Shown: positions 8,880 through 17,882 of the stretch, piece after piece
How positions within the stretch are numbered: position 1 is the first letter of the stretch
Layout: each line of letters begins with the position of its first letter
Origin: Anaerolineae bacterium
GTDB taxonomy: Bacteria > Chloroflexota > Anaerolineae > Promineifilales > Promineifilaceae
Assembly (NCBI GenBank): GCA_023384415.1
Contig: JAHDWJ010000004.1
Location: 111,675-175,674 of the forward strand
Direction: 5' to 3'
Length of the DNA stretch: 64,000 nt
Notes under the pieces: model-generated
Seen by the model: the letters and a program-made list of their open reading frames with translations, nothing else
Told to the model about the DNA's origin: nothing
Databases searched by the model: none
Position numbers and translations under genes: made by a program

Positions 8880-8912
8880 TTAGGATTTTTTGGAATTTGG
8901 TATGGTTCGGGC

Positions 8913-10016
8913 CTAGTAGCGCAAGATAGCCCCAATATGGCCAACTTTGTCCAGGGCTGGATTATCGCTAATTACCTCGACGCGGCCGCCATGGGCCATG
9001 GTGTAGGTTACGGCCGCATCAATCACATCATCCACAGGTTGAAGATCATGTTCTGGGTAAGGGCTAAGGGCCAGGTTTACCGTCACAAATTGCGTGGCAT
9101 CGTAGCGGTACCCTGGCTGCCGGTACCCATCGCTAACGACGAGATGCTGTACCCGCCCCTGGGAGACGGCCTGCAAGGTATCATCTAACCCAACAACAGC
9201 CTGTCCCGCTTTCGCGGCCGCTGTAATCATCATTTGCACCAACTGTTCCTCTCGCGCATTATTGACTTCCCGCAGTCGCTGCAATGCCTGCTCATTGACT
9301 TCCGCTTCGTTGGCATCTATGTCCAGGGTAAAAGTGCCCGCCACAAAAGTTTGCATCTGTTTGGGCAGATACTCTCGCAGCAGGGCTATATTTTCTTGGG
9401 TTCCTCCCAGGAAAAGGCGACGGATTTTATTAGAGCGAAAAAATCGTTCGGCATGGTTAGCTATTTCGCGGATGTTGCGTAAGATCGTCTCTTCTTCCTG
9501 GCGGCCGCCACCCTGGCCACCTCGCATACCGGTGGCTGAAGAGCCATGGCCCCGCTTTAACCCCCGCACCGCTTCACCTTCATACATCCCTTCACCCACC
9601 AATTCCCCCAGGTGAAAATCAAAAAAGCGTGCCCCTACCTTATCTACCAAAATAACCCCATAATGAGCATAATGCTCCACAAAATGGGCCAATGGTTTCA
9701 CATACGGGGTTGTTCCCAGGCGTATCCGATTACGGAAAGAAACAGCTACCGGATATGCTTTAAAAAACCCTTGTTTCAAACAGGAGAATAGGGCAATGCC
9801 TGGTTGTTTCCAATCATAAGTGGTGTCAAAATAAGATTCAATACGCTCTACATCCTCTTGATTTGTTCCTTTGGCTTCCCGCAAGAGGCTCCTTACTTGC
9901 AGTTTTATGGTCTCCACCGGTTGATGGCGCAGGTCTGTATCCACATAAAGGCTCAGGACACGGTTCCCATTGGCCGAAAAGTCTAGCAACTCGTGTAACT
10001 GCTGTTCGACAAACAT
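8913..10016 (-). CDS. baeRF-type archaeo-eukaryotic release factor-like protein
   Basis: 367 residues. The N-terminal LSLYVDTD, the central 'VILVDKVGARFFDFHLGEL' and a C-terminal eL30/pelota-like region (VQHLVVSDGYRQPGYRY) match bacterial relatives of eRF1/Vms1 (baeRF, probably family 10). A GGQ tripeptide lies at residues 166-168 in a Gly-rich loop, the position where release factors and VLRF1 carry the peptidyl-tRNA-hydrolysing motif. It could release peptides or tRNA from stalled ribosomes; this is inferred from the fold and GGQ. An AGGAGG site precedes the ATG. It follows the HtrA-like gene on the same strand. Confidence 0.75.
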   Translation of the reverse strand: MFVEQQLHELLDFSANGNRVLSLYVDTDLRHQPVETIKLQVRSLLREAKGTNQEDVERIESYFDTTYDWKQPGIALFSCLKQGFFKAYPVAVSFRNRIRLGTTPYVKPLAHFVEHYAHYGVILVDKVGARFFDFHLGELVGEGMYEGEAVRGLKRGHGSSATGMRGGQGGGRQEEETILRNIREIANHAERFFRSNKIRRLFLGGTQENIALLREYLPKQMQTFVAGTFTLDIDANEAEVNEQALQRLREVNNAREEQLVQMMITAAAKAGQAVVGLDDTLQAVSQGRVQHLVVSDGYRQPGYRYDATQFVTVNLALSPYPEHDLQPVDDVIDAAVTYTMAHGGRVEVISDNPALDKVGHIGAILRY

Positions 10017-10102
10017 GAAGACCTCCTTTTTAGGGTTGAGTGAAAAGGACTGGGGATAAATTTCCCTGAGTTCCTAAAGTTTCTCCCAATTTCCCGCCAT
10101 TT

Positions 10103-11275
10103 CTACGGTCTTGCCCCCAATGTCAGGGGCAGCGTTACGTATTCCCCGTCACGCCAGACATATAGTTCAATGGTCTGGCCCACTTCGGTCTCAAAAACGA
10201 GATAAGAGATCAAGTCATCAAAGTTACGTATATCTCGACCATCTACCGCTAGAATCAAATCCCCTCCCTGAAAGTTGGCCTCGACGCGCCCCGCACGAAG
10301 CCCTGCCTGAGCCGCCGGTCCCCCACTGACTACACTGGTAATATAAACGCCATAGGGCTGAGGCAGCCCCAATTGTTGCTGGACATCCAGATTCAGGGTA
10401 GGTAGGCTGACGCCAATACCCATATAAGGATAGGTGTAGCGGCCGCTGGTAATTAGGGCTGGGGCAATTTTCTTGACCGCATTGACGGGAATGGAAAACC
10501 CTACTCCAGAGTTAAAGCCAGTTTCTGTGCGGATGGCACTGTTGACCCCTACAACCTGCCCATTCAAGTTGACCAAGGGGCCGCCGGAATTGCCAGGGTT
10601 GATGGGGGCATCTGTTTGGATGACCTGGGGCAAAGAGTATGAGCCACCCCCGTCGGCTGGCCGCTGCGATTGTAAGGTACGCCCAATGCCACTAATAATG
10701 CCCAAAGACATAGAGCTTTCCTGACCAAACGGGTTGCCAATGGCGATGACAAACTCCCCTACCTGCACCGCTTCCGAATCCCCTAAGGTGACGGGAACAG
10801 CGGTGGCTGGTATGGTGTCAGCCCTGATGACGGCCAGATCGCTGTCTACATCGGTGCCTACGATACGGGCGTAGGAGCGTGAGCCATCGGCATAGACGAC
10901 TTCCAGATTGTTGTTGCCGCTAACCACATGGTTGTTGGTGATGATGTGTCGTTGGTTATCATAGACAAAGCCGGTACCTGTTCCGAGCAGGCCAATGATG
11001 TGGACAACAGATGGGTTGACGCTGTTGTATAAATTGACTAGCTGGTTTTGTAAATCAGCGGAGACGATAGGGGAGGGAGCGATGGTGGTATTGGCTGTTG
11101 TCACCGGGTTTACGGTACCTTGTTGGGCCTGGATGGTGGCGACCGCGGCCGCGATCACCGCTTCCTCATTCAGGCCACTTTCTCCGCCAGAGCCGGAGAG
11201 GGCACAAGCCAACCCACTTATCAGTAAAATGAGTGCCAGTAGAAATAGAAAACGGTTCTTTCGTATCATGAACAA
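10103..11275 (-). CDS. HtrA/DegP-like exported serine protease with PDZ domain
   Basis: 390 residues. The N-terminus is a signal peptide ending in GLAC (Cys24), suggesting a lipoprotein although the lipobox is not perfect. A low-complexity linker (30-75) precedes a trypsin-like domain with triad His116 (TNNHVVSG), Asp146 (DVDSDLAVI) and Ser230 (NPGNSGGPL), then one PDZ domain (about 290-385, AAQAGLRAGRVEANFQGGDLI in part). It degrades or refolds damaged envelope proteins. It lies between the baeRF and DnaJ-type genes, all on one strand, which fits a protein-quality-control role. Confidence 0.93.
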   Translation of the reverse strand: MFMIRKNRFLFLLALILLISGLACALSGSGGESGLNEEAVIAAAVATIQAQQGTVNPVTTANTTIAPSPIVSADLQNQLVNLYNSVNPSVVHIIGLLGTGTGFVYDNQRHIITNNHVVSGNNNLEVVYADGSRSYARIVGTDVDSDLAVIRADTIPATAVPVTLGDSEAVQVGEFVIAIGNPFGQESSMSLGIISGIGRTLQSQRPADGGGSYSLPQVIQTDAPINPGNSGGPLVNLNGQVVGVNSAIRTETGFNSGVGFSIPVNAVKKIAPALITSGRYTYPYMGIGVSLPTLNLDVQQQLGLPQPYGVYITSVVSGGPAAQAGLRAGRVEANFQGGDLILAVDGRDIRNFDDLISYLVFETEVGQTIELYVWRDGEYVTLPLTLGARP

Positions 11276-11402
11276 TCCCTTGCGTAATGGGTCTTTGAGG
11301 TTTTACTGGTTTGCCTGTATTTCTAACCGCCTCTAATAGGCAATGCGAAATACCAATTGTCAGCCCTTGAGTTCTCAAAGATCGGCCTAAATTATAGGGC
11401 CT

Positions 11403-12317
11403 CTATGGGGTCTCTTTTAGCTGTGCTAATGCTTCATAGAGGTGACGTTCTTGCTCACTGAGCTGCTTGGGAGCGGTGATCATAATCCGTACCAGTAAGT
11501 CACCATGTTGGGTGGGGTCTTGTAGTTTAGGCATACCCCGCCCGGAAAGACGAATAACGCGGCCGCTGCTGCTGCCAGGGGGAATGGTAAGCATGACGCT
11601 GCCGCTCAAGGTATTAACGGGAATCTTGCCCCCCAGCACCGCCGTCGGTATGTCAACGGGCAAATCCAGTGACAGGTTGTCCCCATCCCGTTTATAGACC
11701 GGGTGATGATGCACCCGCACTACCAGAAACAAATCCCCAGCCTGACTGCCTGTGCCTGCACCCCCTTTGCCGCGCAGCCGTACCTTGGTACCCGTTTTGG
11801 CCCCTGGAGGAATTTTGGCGGTAAAGGTACCACTACCTTGTTGGCTTAAAGTGCGGGTGGTGCCGTGGTATGCTTCTTCCAGGCTGATCTCAATGGTATG
11901 TTCCATATCGCGGCCGCGTACTGCTTGCTGACCTCTGCGGCCGCCAAAAATCGCCTCAAAAAATTCAGAAAAGCCCCCTGCCTCACCACCAAACATATCT
12001 TCCAGGTTAACTGTTGTTTGATAACCCCCACCAGGGCGGCCACCCCATTGGGAAAAATCAAACCCCCCTGGCTGGCCTCCCATCTGCCGCCATTGGTGAT
12101 AATTTTGGCCTAACTGATCGTATTTGGCCCGGTTTTCCGGATTACCTAAAACCTCATACGCCTCGTTAATTGCCTTAAATTTCTCCTCGGAGGCCTTATT
12201 ATTCGGATTTTTGTCAGGGTGGTATTGTTGGGCTAACTTGCGGTAGGCACGTTTTATCGTTTTTTCGTCGGCGGTTTTATCTACGCCTAGCAGTTGATAA
12301 TAATCTTTGAATTCCAT
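11403..12317 (-). CDS. CbpA-type DnaJ co-chaperone (no zinc finger)
   Basis: ATG 12317 (MEFKDYYQLLGV) is preferred to the upstream TTG at 12338 because it matches the usual J-domain start. 304 residues: J domain 1-70 with HPD at 33-35; Gly/Phe-rich stretch about 75-125; then two beta-rich client-binding domains (ISLEEAYHGTTRTL, VRVHHHPVYKRDGDNL, GKIPVNTLSGSVMLTIPPGS). The cysteine-rich zinc-finger of classical DnaJ is missing, as in CbpA/curved-DNA-binding homologues. It stimulates DnaK ATPase. It is encoded just upstream of the HtrA-like protease. Confidence 0.9.
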   Translation of the reverse strand: MEFKDYYQLLGVDKTADEKTIKRAYRKLAQQYHPDKNPNNKASEEKFKAINEAYEVLGNPENRAKYDQLGQNYHQWRQMGGQPGGFDFSQWGGRPGGGYQTTVNLEDMFGGEAGGFSEFFEAIFGGRRGQQAVRGRDMEHTIEISLEEAYHGTTRTLSQQGSGTFTAKIPPGAKTGTKVRLRGKGGAGTGSQAGDLFLVVRVHHHPVYKRDGDNLSLDLPVDIPTAVLGGKIPVNTLSGSVMLTIPPGSSSGRVIRLSGRGMPKLQDPTQHGDLLVRIMITAPKQLSEQERHLYEALAQLKETP

Positions 12318-12444
12318 GTCTGCAACCAGTTTTGTCAAAGTGATAACCCCAAAAGGGTATGCTTATATTTTAGGAGTCGGTTACAGGTGGTGTCAAGGTG
12401 GTAAAACTGTTCTTACGCAACGCTAACAGTTTCAGCGGTCTGCG

Positions 12445-13065
12445 TTAGCCTTCCTTAGTCATTGGCTCTTCCTCTGTTGTCATCCGTTCCCCCTCATCCA
12501 TTTTTCTGGTATCGTCTACCATGGGTTCTAGTTCAGCGCCATTTTCGGTATACCGGGCGGCTGTTGCTTCAGCCAGAGGGGTATAAACTGGGCGTTCAAT
12601 GGCTGGAGGGGTTGCCATATAGGGGTCAATTTGCCGGTTGCCACAAAACGGGCATAAGTTCCATTGTAGTTCCATAAGCGAATTACAATCTGGGCATACT
12701 TTTTTTAGCCGGGTGTGGCAGTGGGGACACAGCATCCAGTTGGCTTCAACGGTGCGAGAGCAGCCGGGGCAGGCCGGCCGCTCTTCAATTTCTTGCAGCA
12801 GGGCTTCTTCCTCAAGGGCGCGTTCGTAGGCTTCGGCTAAGGTTTCTGGCGGCCGCAAAATCACATAAATCAGCAGCCCCACTGCGGGCAAAGCGGCTAC
12901 TACCAGCGCAGCCAAAATTTGGGCAAACGGGTCTCGTGAGCGCAGCCGCATATCCCGAAACGTCCAGATAATCAAGCTAAGCCAGAGCGCGGCCAACAAC
13001 GCCCCAAAAATGGCAAAGAAAATGGTGACATAATTTACCAGCGTATCCAGGCCAGGGATAGTCAT
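12445..13065 (-). CDS. Membrane protein with double zinc ribbon
   Basis: ATG 13065 is chosen because AAGGAG lies ten bases upstream and a 14-residue longer start would read through it. 206 residues: two hydrophobic helices (about 10-33 and 50-72), a short coiled coil, then two zinc ribbons (CPGC...CPHC and CPDC...CPFC, about 98-145) and an acidic, unstructured tail. This layout (phospholipase-D-nuclease-like N-terminus plus double zinc ribbon) is common in uncharacterised envelope proteins. The zinc ribbons probably mediate protein or nucleic-acid contacts. Confidence 0.75.
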   Translation of the reverse strand: MTIPGLDTLVNYVTIFFAIFGALLAALWLSLIIWTFRDMRLRSRDPFAQILAALVVAALPAVGLLIYVILRPPETLAEAYERALEEEALLQEIEERPACPGCSRTVEANWMLCPHCHTRLKKVCPDCNSLMELQWNLCPFCGNRQIDPYMATPPAIERPVYTPLAEATAARYTENGAELEPMVDDTRKMDEGERMTTEEEPMTKEG

Positions 13066-13140
13066 GCAGCATACTCCTTGGTGTGGACTTAGAACTGAGT
13101 AGGGCATCTTAAGCTCCCCTCAGATTGTCCAGATGGGGTC

Positions 13141-13146
13141 ATTATA
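13141..13146 (-). promoter_or_regulatory. Probable -10 element (GTTATAAT) for the zinc-ribbon gene
   Basis: On the minus strand TATAAT preceded by GT lies about 75 bases before ATG 13065. The same GTTATAAT octamer precedes the genes starting at 55919 and 56840. No clear -35 box is visible. Confidence 0.4.
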
Positions 13147-13430
13147 ACATAATGCACCGCTGCTTACAGAAAATAAGTGGTAAAGCGTAGGTAAAGCGGA
13201 GCGTGGCAAAGGAGTAAACTTGCCCCGCGCAAACTCGCTTACTCGTTTATGCATAAACTCCCCCCGTTGTTTCTGGAACTTCATTTCCAACAGCGGTAAA
13301 ATTAACTCGAACTAAATTCGCCTTGTTGTTTAGCTAATTGCATCAACTTGGAACCGTAGCACCCGAAGCATCGGATGCGGCCGCTCCATTTTTTCATCCT
13401 TCATCCTTCATCATTCCTAATTACTCCCTC
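13147..13430. other. Intergenic gap upstream of the cyclase gene
   Basis: No gene is seen. The gap carries a GCGAGT/ACTCGCTTACTCG phrase (13228-13252), one GCGGCCGC (13377) and TTCATCC tandem repeats (13393-13417). The cyclase frame stays open into this repeat tract, but the repeat composition argues that it is leader, not coding. Confidence 0.5.
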
Positions 13431-16400
13431 ATGGCTTCCCGCACCACCAACCCTGGCCCACGTACTCAGGCCGCCCGCCTGGCCTCATATTTACCTATTC
13501 CCCTGACGGAGCAAATTTTACGCCACGGTTTACCAACCCCCGGTCAGCCGATTTCATTGACCGCAGCGACCCTTTTCGCTGACATCTCCGGTTTTACGCA
13601 CCTGGCCGAACTGTTAGCCACTGATGGGCCGCGTGGGGCTGAGGAATTGAACCGGGTGCTGCAAATGACCTTTACCGCCATGATTAATGGCATTCACAGC
13701 ACTGGTGGAGAGGTAGCCCATTTTCATGGCGACGCCATGAGTATCTATTTTCCTGATGATGATCATCAGGCGGCCGCACGTGCCCTGGCCTGTGCCCAAC
13801 TGATGCAGCGGCTTATGCTTACCAACTTTCCCCAGGTAACGGTCAACCCGTCCCACAAACAGCGGGTTACGGTAGAGCTAACAATGAAGATTGGTCTAGG
13901 GTATGGGCAATGCCTGGCCCTGGTCGTAGGTGACCCGGCACAGCAGCTAGAGTTTGTCCTTATCGGGCCGGCGGTGGATGAAGCGGTGTTGGCCCAGGAA
14001 CAGGCCAGGGCCGGCGAAGTCGTAGCCAGTCGGACGATTCAAGAGCAGGCCGGGCTGCTGGTTCAGGGTGATTTTGCTCGGGTTGATGCATTTTTGCCTA
14101 TGGTGCAGGCCCCGCTGGAGCTTTTTTGGGATGTCTATGGGCCGGCCGATTTACAGCGGTTGAACCAGAGCGCGGCCGCGTTCCTGCCCCCCGCTTTAGC
14201 TGAACGTATCACCAGCACCGAAGCCTCATTTGTGGCTGAACATCGTCTTGTGACCAGTGTGTTTGTCAAATTTACCGGCCCTGATCCCTGTGACCCGGCC
14301 ATCGGCGATATTTTGCAACAGTATTACCAGTGGGCCAGCCGGATCGTCCAGCAATATAGCTCTGGTAACGGTCATTTGAATCGGCTGCTCACTGGTGATA
14401 AGGGGAACCAACTGCATATTATTTTCGGAGCCCCGGTTGCCCCGGCCGCGCCCATTCAGGCGATCCGCTGCGCTTTAGCTTTGCAGCGCGAAAAGCCAGC
14501 CTTCATCACCAGCCAACAAATTGGGTTAACCACCGGTCACGCTTTTGCCTGTGCTGTGGGTTCCACCAATCGCCGGGAGTACACCATCGTCGGTCAGACG
14601 GTCAACCTATCAGCCCGGTTGGTGCAGGCGTGTTCCCCAGGGGAAATCCTTACTGATGAAGCAACTATCAGCCGGGTGGGGCAAAGCGTTCGCTCTACTC
14701 CTTTGCCTGCTGTTTTCCTCAAGGGAAAAGATGTACCGATTACCGCCTACCGTATTGAGGAGAGTCACAACCAGAGCCTCCCGTTTGTGGAGCGGTGGGC
14801 GGTCAGTTCTGGGGGTGAGGCATATCATAACCGGGAATTTTTTGTCCGTGAACAGGAGCTTTTGACGCTGCTAGAGCGGCTAGATGAAGGGTTAAGTGGC
14901 CTGGGGGGGCTGGTAGCCCTGGCTGACATTAGCGGCACGGATACGGCCGAGTTGGTGACTCTGGCGGTGCGTTACTGGCAAGAGCGGCAAGGGCTGGTGC
15001 TGCCAGGTGTGGGGGAGCCGTACATGAGTGATACGCTGCTGGGGCTGTGGCAGCCAGTATGGCGTCATTTTTTTGGCTTGCGCGCCGATATGAACCCCCG
15101 GCAGCAGGCTAACCAGGTGATAGCGCAGACACGTCAGGATTGCCCCCACTGTGCTGATCGGGTAGGGCTATGGGGCGGGGTGTTGGATTTACCTATTGAT
15201 CAGGCAGAAGCGTTTTGGCATATCACTTCAACGGCTAACCGCCCCCACTTTTTTGAACTGGTGCGAGGCTGTTTTTTGGGCGCGGCCGCACGCCAACCCT
15301 TGCTTCTAGTTCTACAAGATATTCAGTGGGCTGATCAACTCAGCCTGGCCCTACTAGATGATTTAGCTGCCCATTTAGGCGAGGCGCCCCTTTTCATCTT
15401 GCTAACTTACCAGGCCAACCGCCATCCGGTTTTTGAGGCGTTGACCCATCCTCGCCATACCCCCATCCAACTGCATGATCTGGGGGTGGTAGAGGCCCGC
15501 CGCCTGCTGCGCCAATGGCTGGGCGGGCGGGAGATTCCTTATCGGTTGGAGCATATCTTGGGGCTGCGTAACGAACAAGGGCAGCCATCAGCCGTCACCC
15601 CCTTTTTCCTGGCCGAAATGGTCAATTTGATGCTCAAGACAGATGTGATCACTCTGAATGGCAGCCAGGTTATTTTACATGAAGAGCGGTTGGCCCAACT
15701 GCCGGTTCCAGAGACAGCCTACAGCTTCATTCAAGCCCGACTGGACCGGCTGCCCGCCCGGCTGCGGGGAATATTGCAGGCCGCCAGTGTTGTCGGGCGG
15801 GAGTTTGATTTGGAGAGTCTGTTCCCGCTGCTGCCAGGTCAGTCTGATGATGAGGTGATGGCCTTGTTAGATGAGTTGATTGGCCGACAGTTTCTCAACC
15901 ATGTGCCATCTACATCGCAGCAAATATTTCTGTTCCATGATGCTTTGCTCCATCAAGTGGTGTATGAAAGTTTGCCCTATGCCCGACGGCAGTCGCTCCA
16001 TGTGGTGTTTGCGGAATGGTTGGCCTGGCGCTACCCGGAAAATTTGCGTCCGTTTTATGGGCTGCTGGCATACCATTACAGCCGTACCGATTTGGATGAG
16101 AAAAGTGTCAAGTATGCTGTTGCGGCCGCAGACGCTGCCCTCAACTTTGCCGCTTTCCGGGAAGCGATTAGCCTGTATCAGCAGGCGCAAACCCATTTGC
16201 TCTCCCTGGATCCAGACCATTGGCCGGTAGCTGTGCATATTCAACTTTCTCTGGCTCAAGCTCATCGTTGGTTAGGACAGTGGCAGGCAGCCGAAAGTGG
16301 GGTGCGGGAGGCCTTGCACCTGGCGTTGGCCCATCGCTCGGTGGTGCTGGAGGCGCAGGCTCACAATATGTTGGCGGAGCTGTATTACCATCAATCACGG

Positions 16401-17534
16401 TACGCGGCCGCTTTCCAGCAAGCTAATATCGTCTTGCATGATAAAAGCGGGCAAACGCTGCCCGTTGACCAGGCCACTGCTTATACCTGGGCTGGCCGGG
16501 CCGCCCTGGCGCTGGGGGAGCAGGCGTTAGCTCAAGCCCATTTCAAACAGGCGGAATCCCTCTGTGTGCGACTGGGTGACCGGGCGTTTTTGCATCGAGT
16601 GTGGGGAGGATTGGCCGTTTTGTACGCCCTGGATGGGGAAGCGCAGATGGCTTTTACCCTGGCCCAACGGAGCGTCGCTCAGGCGCGGCGGCTTGTTTCC
16701 CCGGTGTATATCAGTGGGGCTTTGCTGGAGATGGCCCGGCTGTATCTCTATTTTGGTGAGATGGAGCAGGGGTTGGCACAACTGATGGAGGCCGTTTCAT
16801 TGGCCCGGGGGGCATCTCCCAGCCGGTTGGTTCACCTGCTGTTGGCTCGCCTTAACGCCCTGACTTACCTGGGCCGATTTCCTGATGCCCTGATGGATTT
16901 GGAAGAGGCAGCGGATTTGTTGGCGCAAATGGATGACGCGGCCGCGACCATCGAACTTCATCTGCTCTGGGGGGTGAGCTACCATTTGTCCCTACAGGAG
17001 CTGGATGAGGCCCGCGCCCACCTCACGGTGGTGCAGCATACCTTAGAGATGTATCCGGTTGAGGAAGGGGATTTGTTGGTAACGGCTCGACTGCGGCTCT
17101 GGTTGGGGATGGCCCAGGTGGAATGGCAGGAAGGGGGAGTGGCACGGGCGGGGATGTTTTTGAATGCGGCCGCAACGCTGCTCCAGGCCTATCCCCAACC
17201 GTACTGGCGAACAGTCTGGCTGTATGGGCAGGGGAAGGTAGCTCTGGCCCAGGAAGATAAAGAGGGAGCGCGAGGATGGCTGCGCCAGGCTCAGGAACAG
17301 TTAAACCGGGGGGGAAACCCGGATTACATAGCCCCGGTGTTGCTGGCGCTGGCCGAATGTGCTGAAACGGAGCGCGAGCAGATCGCTTTCCTGGCTCAGA
17401 GTGTGCAGGCAGCCCGGCAGCGGGGGGCGTGGGTAGATAGGATGACGGTGTACGCGGCCGCGGGGCCGGCCCTGCTCAACCACCCGGAATATCACGCCCT
17501 GGGGGAATTTGCTGCCACCCAGGTAGGCGCATAA
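13431..17534 (+). CDS. Soluble adenylyl cyclase-like protein (C1-C2-ATPase-TPR)
   Basis: 1367 residues from ATG 13431. Two class III cyclase domains: C1 (about 42-205) keeps both metal aspartates D51 (FADISGFT) and D101 (HGDAMSIYF) but has lost the Asn/Arg pair (VDEAVLAQ). C2 (270-410) lacks the metal Asp but has K323 (GDKGN), T384 (EYTIVG), N391 and R395 (VNLSARL). The halves complement each other exactly as in mammalian ADCY10, so one active site making cAMP from ATP is predicted. An AAA/STAND-like ATPase follows (460-760), with a Walker-B-like LLLVLQDIQWAD but no GKS/T P-loop, then TPRs to the end. Cytoplasmic. Thirteen or so codons beyond 31 upstream in-frame codons are judged non-coding. 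Nine GCGGCCGC sites lie in the gene. Confidence 0.9.
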   Translation: MASRTTNPGPRTQAARLASYLPIPLTEQILRHGLPTPGQPISLTAATLFADISGFTHLAELLATDGPRGAEELNRVLQMTFTAMINGIHSTGGEVAHFHGDAMSIYFPDDDHQAAARALACAQLMQRLMLTNFPQVTVNPSHKQRVTVELTMKIGLGYGQCLALVVGDPAQQLEFVLIGPAVDEAVLAQEQARAGEVVASRTIQEQAGLLVQGDFARVDAFLPMVQAPLELFWDVYGPADLQRLNQSAAAFLPPALAERITSTEASFVAEHRLVTSVFVKFTGPDPCDPAIGDILQQYYQWASRIVQQYSSGNGHLNRLLTGDKGNQLHIIFGAPVAPAAPIQAIRCALALQREKPAFITSQQIGLTTGHAFACAVGSTNRREYTIVGQTVNLSARLVQACSPGEILTDEATISRVGQSVRSTPLPAVFLKGKDVPITAYRIEESHNQSLPFVERWAVSSGGEAYHNREFFVREQELLTLLERLDEGLSGLGGLVALADISGTDTAELVTLAVRYWQERQGLVLPGVGEPYMSDTLLGLWQPVWRHFFGLRADMNPRQQANQVIAQTRQDCPHCADRVGLWGGVLDLPIDQAEAFWHITSTANRPHFFELVRGCFLGAAARQPLLLVLQDIQWADQLSLALLDDLAAHLGEAPLFILLTYQANRHPVFEALTHPRHTPIQLHDLGVVEARRLLRQWLGGREIPYRLEHILGLRNEQGQPSAVTPFFLAEMVNLMLKTDVITLNGSQVILHEERLAQLPVPETAYSFIQARLDRLPARLRGILQAASVVGREFDLESLFPLLPGQSDDEVMALLDELIGRQFLNHVPSTSQQIFLFHDALLHQVVYESLPYARRQSLHVVFAEWLAWRYPENLRPFYGLLAYHYSRTDLDEKSVKYAVAAADAALNFAAFREAISLYQQAQTHLLSLDPDHWPVAVHIQLSLAQAHRWLGQWQAAESGVREALHLALAHRSVVLEAQAHNMLAELYYHQSRYAAAFQQANIVLHDKSGQTLPVDQATAYTWAGRAALALGEQALAQAHFKQAESLCVRLGDRAFLHRVWGGLAVLYALDGEAQMAFTLAQRSVAQARRLVSPVYISGALLEMARLYLYFGEMEQGLAQLMEAVSLARGASPSRLVHLLLARLNALTYLGRFPDALMDLEEAADLLAQMDDAAATIELHLLWGVSYHLSLQELDEARAHLTVVQHTLEMYPVEEGDLLVTARLRLWLGMAQVEWQEGGVARAGMFLNAAATLLQAYPQPYWRTVWLYGQGKVALAQEDKEGARGWLRQAQEQLNRGGNPDYIAPVLLALAECAETEREQIAFLAQSVQAARQRGAWVDRMTVYAAAGPALLNHPEYHALGEFAATQVGA

Positions 17535-17882
17535 CAAAAGGGGTGAACGCTTATATTTTCGTATGTGCGGCTTCAAAAAAATTATAAGCCGCTTAACATA
17601 AACGATAACCGTTCACGAGATGCCAGGCTTTAGCTAAGGTGTCGTCCGCAATCAACTTGAATGAGGCCGTCACCGTCGGTGATCTGGATAATGGTGGTGA
17701 CTCTGACCTGCCAGTGGCCGGTATTAATGTGTACACCGTTTGAATCAATGATGGTCGCGGCCGCTTCGTCAAGCGGTAAATAGGTCTATTCTGGTTGAGA
17801 GAGAAAAGAGGGTTACAATTGGGGAGATTGACTGTTCGCTGCTGACTGGCCCCCAAAATTTCTACAACTTCCCCCACTTCCC
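17535..17882. other. Intergenic gap with possible gene remnant
   Basis: About 350 bases. On the plus strand 17640-17742 a frame reads VGDLDNGGDSDLPVAGINV and then a stop, which resembles the tail of a surface-repeat protein and may be a remnant. A GCGGCCGC (17757) lies in the non-coding part. TACAAT at 17814-17819 and TACAAC near 17862 are possible -10 elements for murJ. No intact gene is visible. Confidence 0.4.

Noticed and set aside
11366..11380. CTTGAG-TT-CTCAAAG palindrome considered as an HspR/HAIR heat-shock operator
   Set aside because: HAIR has a seven-base spacer and longer conserved arms; this is too short to claim, although it lies before the HtrA-like gene.
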